Source: Alphaproteobacteria bacterium
GTDB taxonomy: Bacteria > Pseudomonadota > Alphaproteobacteria > Micropepsales > Micropepsaceae
Direction of reading: 5' to 3'
Length of the DNA: 64,000 bases
Assembly: GCA_021324545.1 (NCBI GenBank)
Contig: JAJPIX010000011.1
Span: forward strand, 1-64,000
Part shown: positions 8,258-17,427 of the stretch, piece by piece
Layout of the letters: each line of letters begins with the position of its first letter
Numbering within the stretch: position 1 is the first letter of the stretch
The notes under the pieces: generated by a model
Database searches by the model: none
Seen by the model: the letters and a program-made list of their open reading frames with translations, nothing else
Told to the model about the DNA's origin: nothing
Translations under genes and position numbers: made by a program

Positions 8258-8737
8258 ATGAAAAAGCAGTTTCGTATTGCCGCGGGCGCGGCCTTGGCCG
8301 CAGCGGCATTGGCGCTGACGGCGCCTGCCAATGCCGCAAGCATCAAGGTTGGGACACTTACCTGCCATGTGGCCAGCGGCTGGGGTTTCGTGTTCGGGTC
8401 TTCCAAAGATCTGCGCTGCAACTTCCATCCCAATAACGGCGTGAGCGAGCACTACATCGGAACCGTGTCGAAGTTCGGCGTGGACATCGGTTACACCGAC
8501 AGCTCCGTGATCGTGTGGGCCGTGTTTGCCCCCACGAGCGGCGTGAAGCGCGGCGCGCTGGAAGGCGGCTATGCGGGCGCGACAGCCGGCGCGACTGTGG
8601 GCGTTGGCGCGGGCGCCAATGTGCTGGTCGGCGGATTCGACCGTTCGATCACGTTGCAGCCGATCAGCGTTGAAGGCTCCACGGGCCTGAATGTTGCCGC
8701 GGGTATCGGTGCGATCAACCTGAAATACGTGCCGTAA
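8258..8737 (+). CDS. DUF992 family secreted protein, tandem paralog
   Basis: A 159-residue paralog of the preceding gene, with a signal peptide (AAGAALAAAALALTAPANA) and nearly the same DUF992 domain: VGTLTCHVASGWGF, SSKDLRCNF, GATAGATVGVGAGANVLVGG. It lacks the Pro-rich tail. The start has AAAGGGAG upstream and is followed by a rho-independent terminator about 50 bases beyond the stop. The 197-base spacer between the two copies suggests they may also be transcribed separately. Confidence 0.87.
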   Translation: MKKQFRIAAGAALAAAALALTAPANAASIKVGTLTCHVASGWGFVFGSSKDLRCNFHPNNGVSEHYIGTVSKFGVDIGYTDSSVIVWAVFAPTSGVKRGALEGGYAGATAGATVGVGAGANVLVGGFDRSITLQPISVEGSTGLNVAAGIGAINLKYVP

Positions 8738-8787
8738 TCCTCCCGCACGCCGGCATGAACGTGCCGACCGGGCCCAAGTGACATGCG

Positions 8788-8818
8788 AAAGGCCGCCGGT
8801 TTTCACGGCGGCCTTTTT
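8788..8818 (+). terminator. Rho-independent terminator after the DUF992 pair
   Basis: Perfect 10-base stem, AAAGGCCGCC pairing with GGCGGCCTTT, around a nine-base loop, followed by a short T run. It lies 50 bases after the DUF992 stop and 19 bases before the end of the convergent metalloprotease gene. Because the stem begins with AAA it could act weakly on the opposite strand too. Confidence 0.8.
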
Positions 8819-8836
8819 GCATGTGTGGTCAATTCG

Positions 8837-10537
8837 TCAGATGAAGGTTGAGCTCTGAAGACCGGCAAGAGAGGCCGGATGAGTGAGCTGGATGACGAAA
8901 TCGGCATCGGCCTGGTAGCCGGGCTGTCCGTTTGCGTCCACCACGAGGAAGGTGTGACCGGCCAGGGTCCCGGCATCTGGTGTAAACATGACAGCATGGT
9001 GGCCCTGGAGCTGGCTCCCGCCGACAGCAGAGGCAAGATCGCTGTCAAAAGTTGCTCTGGAAAGCGAACCAGACGTGATCTGCGCGTCCACCTGCGTGAC
9101 GCTCTCGGGCAGATCGATCCTGTCGCCATGGCCGGGATCGAAACCGACGATTGTGTCAAATGCCTTTCCCGTGGAATCGGACACGTGGAAGAAAACGAAA
9201 CGGTCGGCGCCCGAACCGCCGTTCAGGATATCCGCGCCGGGACCGCCTTTCAGGAGATCATTGCCCCCATTGCCGGAAAGCCGGTCGGCACCGCCCTGCC
9301 CCGCCAGCACGTCGCGGCGGCTGCCGCCGGTCAGCAGGTCGTTGCCGGCACCGCCCCAGAGGCGGTCGCCATCGCCATTGGCGAGGATGCTGTCGTTGCC
9401 CGATCCGCCCAGAGCGGTGTCGATCTGCGTGCCAAAGGCGATGGCGATGTTGTGCGTCAGGCCGGCACAGCTGCTGTAGGCACCCGCATTGAGATTCACA
9501 TGGGAGGAGGTCGAGTAGCCCGAAAGATCCAGGCAGTTATTCGTGCCGCGGTCGTAGAGCGTGACCACCGGATACTGATTGATGTTGAAATCGAAGAACT
9601 CTTCCGTAGCGTCGGAAATATTGCAGTGGAAGCCGAATGTCTGACCGCCGGAAAGCGCGGTGTGATCGGGCGCGCCGTAAAGCCGTTGCGCGGCCAGGAT
9701 ATCGAGCGGCATGGGCGTTTCGGGAACGAAATTGCCCCAGCTCGCATGCACGGGATATTGCGAGGAATATTTCGCCGTCTGATCGGGATCGATATAGGAC
9801 ATGATCGACCAGATCCGGGAATCGTAAGCGCTGTACTGCTGCGTCAACGGCCTGACATTGCCGTTGTAGGGGCCGGCATGGCCGAGCCCCAGCGCATGGC
9901 CTTCCTCATGGACCAGTGTGCCCCAGGGGTAGCCACCATAGGAAACGAAAGAGGCGCCGATGGGCCCGAAGCCGGGAACGCTGGTATCGATTGAGATATG
10001 CGCCACGAGATTACGCGGGATGGACGACGATCCTGCCACCGCCGTGGACGATGTGGAGGCGTATTCGTAGGCGCTGCCATCATTGCCGCGATCGAAGATG
10101 AGTTGGGCCCGGGCGCGATCAGCGGTGAGCCGGAACTGGATATTCGCCTCGTCGGACCAGAGCTTGAGGCCCGCGGCCAACGCGGACTCTTCCGCTGCCG
10201 ACCAATGCGCTGCAGGATTGAAGAAATAGCGCACGGTCCCGCCCGCGTCGCCAGCCGCGCCGCCGCCCCATTTGCCGAGCGAAGGAGCTGCCGTGTACAT
10301 GGCCGGGTTCTGTCCATTCCATGTATCGAAGCTGATATTCGCCACCAATCCGTTTGCGGTCACCCCCGATATGAACGTGACTTCGTCGTCCATGGACGGC
10401 CCCGAGGAAACCTGCGAGCCAGGGCTCATGAGGCCAACAGACAACGGCGCCGCACCGTGGATCGGCATCTGCGCCGGGGAAAGATCCGTCAGATCCCGAT
10501 TGAGAGAACGGGCCCAGCCCGGCACATCGCTACGCAT
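8837..10537 (-). CDS. Serralysin-like M10 zinc metalloprotease with RTX repeats
   Basis: A 566-residue secreted metalloprotease. The catalytic zinc motif HEEGHALGLGH is at residues 210-220 (His210, Glu211, His214, His220) and the Met-turn SIMSY at 244-248, as in metzincins of the serralysin type. Residues about 376-446 carry Ca-binding RTX repeats (GGSGNDSIL, GGAGNDLLTGG, GNGGNDLLKGG). Residues 447-566 form a C-terminal module shared with two other proteins in this window. There is no Sec signal, which fits type I secretion; no ABC/MFP transporter is visible nearby. AAAGGTG precedes the ATG at 10537. Confidence 0.88.
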   Translation of the reverse strand: MRSDVPGWARSLNRDLTDLSPAQMPIHGAAPLSVGLMSPGSQVSSGPSMDDEVTFISGVTANGLVANISFDTWNGQNPAMYTAAPSLGKWGGGAAGDAGGTVRYFFNPAAHWSAAEESALAAGLKLWSDEANIQFRLTADRARAQLIFDRGNDGSAYEYASTSSTAVAGSSSIPRNLVAHISIDTSVPGFGPIGASFVSYGGYPWGTLVHEEGHALGLGHAGPYNGNVRPLTQQYSAYDSRIWSIMSYIDPDQTAKYSSQYPVHASWGNFVPETPMPLDILAAQRLYGAPDHTALSGGQTFGFHCNISDATEEFFDFNINQYPVVTLYDRGTNNCLDLSGYSTSSHVNLNAGAYSSCAGLTHNIAIAFGTQIDTALGGSGNDSILANGDGDRLWGGAGNDLLTGGSRRDVLAGQGGADRLSGNGGNDLLKGGPGADILNGGSGADRFVFFHVSDSTGKAFDTIVGFDPGHGDRIDLPESVTQVDAQITSGSLSRATFDSDLASAVGGSQLQGHHAVMFTPDAGTLAGHTFLVVDANGQPGYQADADFVIQLTHPASLAGLQSSTFI

Positions 10538-10626
10538 CGTGACGACACCTTTGCGTCTTGCACAACCGTGCCGGACCGGATGCGGTCACGCAACCCTTTT
10601 TGCGCGCCCGACGCAATGGCAGGCTT

Positions 10627-11826
10627 TTACGAAAACTGTCCGTACCCGGGCGGGCTGGGATGGGCTTGGCCAGCAAATCGCGCGAGCCGGAACGGCGCAA
10701 GATCGATCCCGCTGCCGCCTTCGAGAGCAAGGCCGGCCAGAACCTCGCCGATCGCTGCCGAATGCTTGAATCCGTGCCCGGAACAGGCCGAGGCGATCAC
10801 CACGCGCTCGGATTGCGGATGCCGGTCAATGACGAAACCAAAATCGGGCGTCACCGTATAAAGGCAGACGGTGGCCTTGAGGCAGCGCCGGCCCAGCCAC
10901 CGGATATTGGGGCCGACAAGGTTTTCATAGGTCGCGGCCGGCTCGTCTCTATCCGCTTCGCGCGCCACGGTGCCGGGCGTTGTTGCGGCTTCGAACTGTT
11001 CGCTTGCGACCTTGACCGACCGGCCATCGAGCGTGGGGAAGCCGTAGATGCCGTATTTCGAGTTCTGCAATTCCCAGATAAAGACGGGGCAGGTTTCGGG
11101 CAGAAACGGATCGGCGGAGCCTTCGAGCGCAAACCAGAACTGGACCTGGCGGTAGACCCTGAACAGGTTTGCGCAAGCGCCGCCGAGAAGCTCCGGAAGC
11201 CATGCGCCGGCCGAAATAATCAACTTGCCGGCGGCGTAGCGGCCCTTGTCGGTGATGAGCGCGACGCCGTGGGAGGCCGCCTCGAAATGCAGGACCCTTT
11301 CATTCGTATGAATTTCAGCGTCATCTGCGCGCGCAAGCTCAAGCTGGGTATGGATGCACTCTTCAGGGCGCACAAAACCCGCACTGGGTTCGAAATAACC
11401 GACTTCATCGTCGCGCACATTGAATTGAGGCCAGCGCCTGCGAATGTCGCCTGCGTCCAGAATCTCATGCGCAATGCCGAAACGTCTTGCGGCCGCGATG
11501 GTCTTGTCAAAGAACCCTTCGACATGGGTGACGGCCGTCTCACCGGGGCTGGAAATGACAAGGCCCCCGCTCTGATTCAGCAGCCGGACGCCGGTTTGCC
11601 GCTCGATCTCGCGCCAGATTTCGTGTGACCGGCGGACAAGCGGCACATATTGCTCGCCTTCGCCGATGGCCAGCCGCGTGACGCGCGTGTCGCCACAGGA
11701 AGAACCCATGGCGTGCGGCGGATCAAATTGATCGAAGCCGATGGTTTTCGCGCCACGCTTCGCGAGCTGATAGGCCGCTGCCGCGCCCATCGCGCCCAGA
11801 CCAAGAACAGCAACGTCGTACGTCAT
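10627..11826 (-). CDS. N-methyl-tryptophan oxidase / monomeric sarcosine oxidase family flavoenzyme
   Basis: A 399-residue FAD-dependent amine oxidase. The Rossmann motif is GLGAMGAAAAYQLAKRG at the N-terminus. CLYTVTPDFGFVIDRHP near residue 325 matches the region in monomeric sarcosine oxidase where Cys binds FAD covalently, and GHGFKHSAAIGEVLA is the usual C-terminal FAD contact. These enzymes oxidatively demethylate N-methyl amino acids, giving formaldehyde and hydrogen peroxide. The sequence resembles SolA and MSOX equally, so the exact substrate is open. It stands alone between two minus-strand genes. Confidence 0.9.
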   Translation of the reverse strand: MTYDVAVLGLGAMGAAAAYQLAKRGAKTIGFDQFDPPHAMGSSCGDTRVTRLAIGEGEQYVPLVRRSHEIWREIERQTGVRLLNQSGGLVISSPGETAVTHVEGFFDKTIAAARRFGIAHEILDAGDIRRRWPQFNVRDDEVGYFEPSAGFVRPEECIHTQLELARADDAEIHTNERVLHFEAASHGVALITDKGRYAAGKLIISAGAWLPELLGGACANLFRVYRQVQFWFALEGSADPFLPETCPVFIWELQNSKYGIYGFPTLDGRSVKVASEQFEAATTPGTVAREADRDEPAATYENLVGPNIRWLGRRCLKATVCLYTVTPDFGFVIDRHPQSERVVIASACSGHGFKHSAAIGEVLAGLALEGGSGIDLAPFRLARFAGQAHPSPPGYGQFS

Positions 11827-11906
11827 GGATCAACGCCATCAGACCAGGCCGTCGCGCAGGCGGCCGGCAACGAACAATGCATGTTCCGCAACTCGGCAAA
11901 GGGCGC

Positions 11907-12308
11907 TCAATCGAAACCGCCTCTTGCCATCAGCTCCAACACCGCAAACACAAGCAGCGCCGAGATTACCAGCCCGATGGCACCTTGAACAAAATTCCCG
12001 GTCGCGAGCTGATAGACGTAACCCAGCCCGTTATCGACGAAAATGCCGATGGCGAACCACAATCCCCATCGCCGCCGCCTGACGCAGCCGACGGCCGTCA
12101 CGCCTGTGATCAGCGAAAGCACAAGGAAGACCGGGCCGAGGGCCCAGCGGAACGGCATGAACTGCACCCGGCGATATTCGTAGAGATGCCAGACGGCGTC
12201 TAACGGCGAGCCGGGCACGATCAGCGCGGCGCCCGTAGCGAAGAGAACGCCCGTCGCAATGAAGAAAAACGCGGCCAATGTATATGCCGCCAGCCTGCTG
12301 ATCAGCAT
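11907..12308 (-). CDS. Small four-helix membrane protein, unknown
   Basis: A 133-residue integral membrane protein. Four hydrophobic segments are visible, at about residues 7-30, 52-73, 80-97 and 105-127, the loop before the third carrying VRRRRWGLW. I do not recognise the family. The ATG at 12308 has a strong GGGGGGAGAA immediately upstream, which decides the start although the frame is open much further into the neighbouring gene. It is on the same strand as, and 80 bases upstream of, the sarcosine oxidase-like gene. Confidence 0.7.
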   Translation of the reverse strand: MLISRLAAYTLAAFFFIATGVLFATGAALIVPGSPLDAVWHLYEYRRVQFMPFRWALGPVFLVLSLITGVTAVGCVRRRRWGLWFAIGIFVDNGLGYVYQLATGNFVQGAIGLVISALLVFAVLELMARGGFD

Positions 12309-12451
12309 TTCTCCCCCCGCTAGCCGGTGCGGCGTTTGCTGCACGACCCTGTTGCCCGAACAGCCCCGAAAATAGAAAAAATACCGGGCTAGGGAAAGCA
12401 TGGCGGGGAAGCCCTCCGCGAGCCTTGCGGGGGGACGCACAGCTGATGGGC

Positions 12452-13589
12452 TCAGGTAAAGGTCCCTGCGCCAAGGTCGCCCAGATTGTGGGCGTGGCGA
12501 AGCTCGATGACGTAATCGGAATTTGCCTGATAGCCGGCCGTGCCATTGGCATCCACAATGAGGAACGTGTGACCCTTGAGCGTTCCGGCGCCTGCGGTGA
12601 AGAGAACGGCATCGTGCGCCTTCAACGCCGCAGTGCCGATCGCCGCCGCCAGATCGGCATTGAAATGTGATCCGGGCCGGAGCATTCCGGACGATACGGC
12701 GGCGTTGACGGCCTTGACCGCAACGTTGAGATCGAACTGATCGGAATCGGCGTCGAAGCCGGTGATTGTGTCGTATTTTGTACCGGTGGATTCGCCCACA
12801 GCGCCGTAAACGAACATGTCTCCTCCGGCCCCCGACCACAACAGATCGGCGGCTGCGCCGCCTTTCAGCGTCTCGCCGCTGTCACCGGCTTTCAGCGTAT
12901 CGGCACCTCCGCCGCCATTCACGAGGCCAAGAATGTCGCCCCGCACGCCGTTGTAGATGTCGGCGCCCGTACCAAACTGAATGCCGCCGATGACGAGACC
13001 GGAATTCAGAACCGTCGCTGGAGCGTTGCCCGTCGAAATCGCGGTGCTGCCCGAACCGGACGTCGCCGAAATGGTCCCGCTGTTCACTATCTCGCTGTCG
13101 GGATCGGCGCCGCCGGTGGAAAGATTGATGGGCAGCGCCGCGGTAATTTCGCCGGCATTCTGGATGTGGTTTCCGCCGCCGACGATGTCGATGCCAAAGC
13201 CACCAGGACTGGACAGGACACCGTTGTTTGCAATCTGGGTTCCATTGCCGAGGACAAAGATGGACTCATTGTTTCCCGATATGTCGCCGTTGTTGATGAA
13301 ATTGTTTGCACCGCCGCCGGCGCTGATGCCGGCCTCCATATAACCGGACACGCTGGCGCCGGCCGCAACATAGACTTCGTTGGAGCTCGCATCGAGCTTG
13401 ATGCCGTTGAAGCCGAACACCGAACCATAATTGGCGACTTCAACGCCACCGCCCGTCGCTTCGATCGCCGCCGATGAGCCATCGGCCCACCTGGACGCCA
13501 GCCGCGACGGTAAGGTCGTCGTTCGCCGACATGGTTACCGCGACGCCGGATCCGGCGACCGTATCGTTATCGATCAATGAATTGGACAT
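12452..13589 (-). CDS. RTX/haemolysin-type surface protein, frame broken by one base near its 5' end
   Basis: Read as one gene with a single-base shift it encodes about 378 residues. The authentic start is the ATG at 13589 (MSNSLIDNDTVAGSGV, GGAG six bases upstream), giving 34 residues ending VAAGVQV. At the GGG run 13486-13488 the frame changes and continues as ADGSSAAIEATGGGVEV without a break to 12452. Without a shift the first frame stops after 53 residues, and the downstream frame could only start at a weak GTG at 13420. The body is made of Asn/Gly-rich beta-solenoid-like repeats (NNGDISGNN, IQNAGEITA, NSGTISATSG), then a degenerate RTX stretch and a C-terminal module shared with the M10 protease and the protein at 56223-56945. 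It is either a recent pseudogene or a base-calling error. Confidence 0.75.
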
Positions 13590-13696
13590 TCATGGCTCCG
13601 CACCGTTTGCGAAACGACTATAGGAGCGCCACCGTTGCCGGTCTTGGCGGGGAACGACAGGCATTGTCCAAAAACGACAGCAGGAGAAGAGCCGGG

Positions 13697-15154
13697 TCAG
13701 ACCGGCACGGCCTTCCAGAAATAGCGGCGAAATCCGCGGCGCTCGTCGAAGTCCTTGATGCGGAATGCCATGCGCACCTTGCTGCCGGAATCGATCTGGC
13801 CCTGCTCCACGTCGGTAATGTCGGCCATGAAGCGGCCGCCGTCAGCGAAGGTGATGATGCCGTAATGATTGGGCGGATCCATCGAATAGGTCAGAAAGTC
13901 TGCCGACCATGACAGCACCGTGCCTTCGCGCTCGGCGAAGCTGTACGGGTCCTGGCTGTCTTGCGCCTTGCAGTTCGGATTGACACAGATGCGCGTGCGC
14001 GGAAATTGCGCGGTGCCGCAGACGCGGCATTTGCCGCCGACCAAAGCCATCAGCATGTCGTTCTTGCGGTAAAGAACGGTGAGCGCCGTCTTGTTGTCCT
14101 TTTCCGCGCGCATGCCGCGTTCAAGTTCGATGAGGCCGTTGAAGGCGAGATACTTCAGATAGTTCGTTTCTTCCTTGCGCCGCGACAGCCAGCCCGACAC
14201 ACCCATGCGCCGGGACCGTTCCGTGATTTGCGACGTAACTTCCAGCAGAACGGCATCGCAGCCCTGCCCGAACTGCACGGCCAGAATCTTTTCACCCGGT
14301 CTGGCGTTTTCCAGCGCGTGCACGAGCACCAGAAGCGCATGCGCCGTGCCCGCCTCGCCCACGGCCGCCGCAAGATTGTCGCGCACATGCGCCGGGTCAA
14401 TGCCGCATTGCTTTGCGATTTGCTGATCCAGCTTGGCGAAGGGGCACGGCAGGATAAAATGGGCAATGTCGGCCGCAGCAACGCCGGTCTTTTCCAGAAG
14501 CGCCTTGACGGTCGCGGGCACGAGCTTCGAAAATCCTTCGTCCCTGATCCACCGTTCTTCCCAGCCGTAATCGAATTCCGAACCCTCGCCCCGGAAATGA
14601 TCCACGAAATCCGTTGTTAGCGAGTGGCTGCCCAGCATTTTCGCGATGACCCCTTCGTCGCCGAGCGCAACGGCCGCGCCCGCATCGCCGAACTGCATCT
14701 CCTGAGGAGAAGCCGCGCGCGCCTTGCGCCTTTCGGCGGAAACGACGAGCGACGCCTTGCTGCGGCCGCTGCACACCGCATCGTGCGCGGCGATAAGGGC
14801 CGACAATCCTGCACGCTGCGAGCTGCCGACGTCGGCTGCGTAAACATTTTCCGGCAAATCGAGTGCGGCGGAAATGATGCCGGCGTTCTGCCGGTCGGCG
14901 AATGGCATGGTGGTGGAGGCGAAGTAAATCGCGTCGATGAAGGCACGGTCGCGCGCCGCATCCTGCGCTGGCAGGCAGTCCCGGGCCGCTTCGACGGCCA
15001 TTGTGATGGAATCTTCGTCCCAATTGGCCATGGCGCGTTCGCCTTTGGCGGCCCCGCGAAGGCCGGGCGCGAACCAGGCATTGGCTTCGGCGATTGCTTT
15101 GCGTTGGAGGCGGCGGCGCGGAATGTAGGCGCCGTAGGCGGTTATTCCAGGCAT
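13697..15154 (-). CDS. HMG-CoA synthase-like / DUF35 OB-fold fusion protein
   Basis: A 485-residue two-domain protein. Residues 1-360 have the thiolase-fold layout of 3-hydroxy-3-methylglutaryl-CoA synthase (AYGAYIPRRRL start, FASTTMPFADRQ, LPCPFAKLDQQ, VGEAGTAHALL). Residues 370-480 form a DUF35 unit with a zinc ribbon (Cys376, 379, 390, 395) and an OB fold ending FRRYFWKAVPV. At the place where the family has its nucleophilic Cys the sequence reads SSQRAG (residues 111-116), so Gln or Ser replaces it; this argues against ordinary condensation chemistry. It is the last gene of a minus-strand run with the TPR-SPOR and epimerase genes. It could be a scaffold or partner for the thiolase at 6111-7307. 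Confidence 0.8.
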   Translation of the reverse strand: MPGITAYGAYIPRRRLQRKAIAEANAWFAPGLRGAAKGERAMANWDEDSITMAVEAARDCLPAQDAARDRAFIDAIYFASTTMPFADRQNAGIISAALDLPENVYAADVGSSQRAGLSALIAAHDAVCSGRSKASLVVSAERRKARAASPQEMQFGDAGAAVALGDEGVIAKMLGSHSLTTDFVDHFRGEGSEFDYGWEERWIRDEGFSKLVPATVKALLEKTGVAAADIAHFILPCPFAKLDQQIAKQCGIDPAHVRDNLAAAVGEAGTAHALLVLVHALENARPGEKILAVQFGQGCDAVLLEVTSQITERSRRMGVSGWLSRRKEETNYLKYLAFNGLIELERGMRAEKDNKTALTVLYRKNDMLMALVGGKCRVCGTAQFPRTRICVNPNCKAQDSQDPYSFAEREGTVLSWSADFLTYSMDPPNHYGIITFADGGRFMADITDVEQGQIDSGSKVRMAFRIKDFDERRGFRRYFWKAVPV

Positions 15155-15238
15155 GGGGAGGTCGGATTTTTTGTATCGGGCGTCAGAAAGCAGAGACAGC
15201 GCGCCGCCGTCAATCCGATCCCGCCCGGACGGCGTCCA

Positions 15239-16333
15239 TCATCCGTTGACGGGCAAGCAGGAAAATCCCCGGGATTTGAGGGCGCCGCAGATCTCCTGGG
15301 CGGCTGTCCGGTCCAGCGGACCGGCCCGCAGGCGAAAATAGCGCCCCTTCCCCGGCAGATCCGCTGCCACTATGTGCGGCGTGAGGTTATGCAGCAGGTC
15401 CCCGACCGCGCCTGCAATCCGGTTCCAACCTTCGGCAGCCTCAGCCTCGTCCCGCCACGCGCCCAGCTGGATTTGGTGGCCTGGCGCCCCGGCACGGGGC
15501 GCCACCGCGGCGGCGCGGGCGGGGCGCGCTGGCTGGGCCGGGGCCCGCGCGGCGGCATCGGTATCCACGATGGTCGCACGCAGGTCCGGATGGGCGGGCG
15601 GCGGGGCAGGCACTTCGTAACTCGCTGCGGCCAGATGCTCGGCCGGGCGCGGACGCGGCATGACTGCAGCGGCCGCGGCCACCGCTACGGGTGCACGCGA
15701 ATCCAGGGCCGCCAGGCTTTCGGTCGCCAGAGCAAAATGCGGATTGGCTGCAAGTGCGCGCGCATAGTAACGCTGCGCAAGCGCGTAGCGCTTCTGCGCC
15801 TCTGCAATCTGCCCGAGGCCGTAATAGGCATATTCCTTCGCCGGGTCGCCGGCCCGGAGCGCGCGGCGGTAATCGAGACGGGCAAGCACATAGTGGCCTT
15901 CGCGCCGTTCGATGTTGGCGCGATTGTTGTAGGCGGCGGCAAATCCCGGAAGGAGCTTCAGGGCCGCGTCGTAATCGCCCAGGGCATCATGCGGCCGGCC
16001 AAGTTCATCGAGGACGACGCCGCGATCATAGAGCACGCGCGCGGCCTGGTCGGCCGGCAGCACCTTGAGCCACAGCGCTTCGGTGAAATCCACCAGGGCA
16101 TCTTCGCGGTTGCCAAGCGAATCGCGCGCCAAGCCGCGAATGAAATAGGCCTCTGCGCGCGCGCCTGGTGTTGCATTCTGATCGTCGATCATTGCCCCCG
16201 CCAGCTGTTCGGCCCTTTCCGCATCGCCCGCTTTGAGGGCCGCAGTTGCCGGATCGTCCGAAGGCGCCGCAGCCACAAGTCCCAACGCCAGAAGAAGCGC
16301 GCCAGATGCGCAGACGAATGCCCGATTCGCCAT
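15239..16333 (-). CDS. TPR and SPOR domain periplasmic protein
   Basis: A 364-residue exported protein. An N-terminal signal peptide (AFVCASGALLLALGLVAAA) is followed by about five TPR-like helical pairs to residue 225 (EAYFIRGLARDSLGNREDALVDF, LYDRGVVLDELGRPHDAL), an Ala/Pro-rich linker (about 230-285), and a C-terminal SPOR-type domain (IQLGAWRDEAEAAEGWNRI ... YFRLRAGPLDR). SPOR domains bind denuded glycan strands of peptidoglycan, so a periplasmic or divisome-linked role is likely. The ATG at 16333 has GGGAGGG directly upstream. It follows the epimerase gene by 28 bases and probably shares its transcript. Confidence 0.82.
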   Translation of the reverse strand: MANRAFVCASGALLLALGLVAAAPSDDPATAALKAGDAERAEQLAGAMIDDQNATPGARAEAYFIRGLARDSLGNREDALVDFTEALWLKVLPADQAARVLYDRGVVLDELGRPHDALGDYDAALKLLPGFAAAYNNRANIERREGHYVLARLDYRRALRAGDPAKEYAYYGLGQIAEAQKRYALAQRYYARALAANPHFALATESLAALDSRAPVAVAAAAAVMPRPRPAEHLAAASYEVPAPPPAHPDLRATIVDTDAAARAPAQPARPARAAAVAPRAGAPGHQIQLGAWRDEAEAAEGWNRIAGAVGDLLHNLTPHIVAADLPGKGRYFRLRAGPLDRTAAQEICGALKSRGFSCLPVNG

Positions 16334-16361
16334 GTCCCTCCCCGCGCCTTGAAGAGTCGCT

Positions 16362-17336
16362 TCAGGACTTATGATAGCGCCGGAACCATTCGACGAAGCG
16401 CGGAATGCCGTCGTTAAGGGAAATTTGTGGGGAAAATCCAAAATCCCGCCGGGCCCGTGAAATATCGGCATAAGTTTCGCGCACGTCGCCCTTTGGGCCT
16501 TCGGTATCCACAATGCGCGCCTTTTTACCCACAGCTTCTTCGATGATGCCGATAAGGCCCATCACCTCTTCAGGGTGGCTGTTGCCGAGATTGTAAATCC
16601 GGTGCGGGGCACCCGATTCGCCTTCAAACGGCTTTTCGACAATGGCGACGACCGCCGACACGATATCGTCTATGTGCGTGAAGTCGCGACGCAGGCGGCC
16701 GCCACCGAACACGGGGACGGGCGCACCTTTCAGAATCGCGTCGGTGAACGTCCAATAGGCCATGTCCGGCCTGCCCCACGGCCCATAGACTGTGAAGAAG
16801 CGCAGGCCCGTCTGCTTCAGGCCGAAGAGCTCCGCATAGGAATACGACAGAAGCTCCCCGGCCCGCTTGGTGGCGCCGTAATAGGACACCGGATGGTCGG
16901 CGCGCGCATCCTCGCGGAACGGCGCCGGCGTATCGTTGCCGTATACCGAGCTCGACGAGGCATAGACGAGATGGCGCAACGCTTGGTGATGGCGCGCAAA
17001 CTCCAGCACATTCTGGTGACCGACGAGATTGGACCGCGTGTAGGCGGCCGGGTCCTTCAGCGCATAGCGCACGCCCGCCTGCGCCGCCAGGTGCAGGATC
17101 ACATCGAAGCGCTCGCCGTCTGCCGCCTTGTCCAGCGCGCCGGAGGCAGAAATGTCGGCTTCCACAAAGCGGAACGCGTTTCTGCCCCGCAGCTCATTCA
17201 GCCGCGCGCGCTTGAGCGCCGGATCGTAATAAGGATTGAGATCATCCACCGAAACGATGCTGTGCCCGCGCGCCAGCAGCGCCAGACTCGCATGAAAGCC
17301 GATGAAACCCGCGCCGCCCGTCAGCAAAATCTTCAT
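16362..17336 (-). CDS. NAD-dependent epimerase, UDP-glucuronate 4-epimerase-like
   Basis: A 324-residue short-chain sugar-nucleotide epimerase. The NAD motif GGAGFIGFH is at the N-terminus; the catalytic SSSVYG and YYGATK motifs and the late LRFFTVYGPWGRPDMA block are characteristic of UDP-glucuronate 4-epimerases, which make UDP-galacturonate, rather than GalE. The ATG at 17336 begins MKILLTGGAG; the longer open frame upstream is not conserved. It is divergent from galU (91 bases apart), suggesting shared control of UDP-sugar supply for the exopolysaccharide locus. Confidence 0.87.
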   Translation of the reverse strand: MKILLTGGAGFIGFHASLALLARGHSIVSVDDLNPYYDPALKRARLNELRGRNAFRFVEADISASGALDKAADGERFDVILHLAAQAGVRYALKDPAAYTRSNLVGHQNVLEFARHHQALRHLVYASSSSVYGNDTPAPFREDARADHPVSYYGATKRAGELLSYSYAELFGLKQTGLRFFTVYGPWGRPDMAYWTFTDAILKGAPVPVFGGGRLRRDFTHIDDIVSAVVAIVEKPFEGESGAPHRIYNLGNSHPEEVMGLIGIIEEAVGKKARIVDTEGPKGDVRETYADISRARRDFGFSPQISLNDGIPRFVEWFRRYHKS

Positions 17337-17427
17337 GATCCAATACCTTGCGGCCCCGCTGAGCGTAGACGGTTTGCGGCGGAATGTGCCATGAAGACAC
17401 CCCGTTTCCATTCGACCGGTCACTGCC

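Noticed and set aside
14624-16417. 597-residue plus-strand open frame across the HMGCS-like and TPR-SPOR genes
   Set aside because: It is antisense to two well-supported genes, has no recognisable motif, and open frames of this kind are expected in high-GC DNA.
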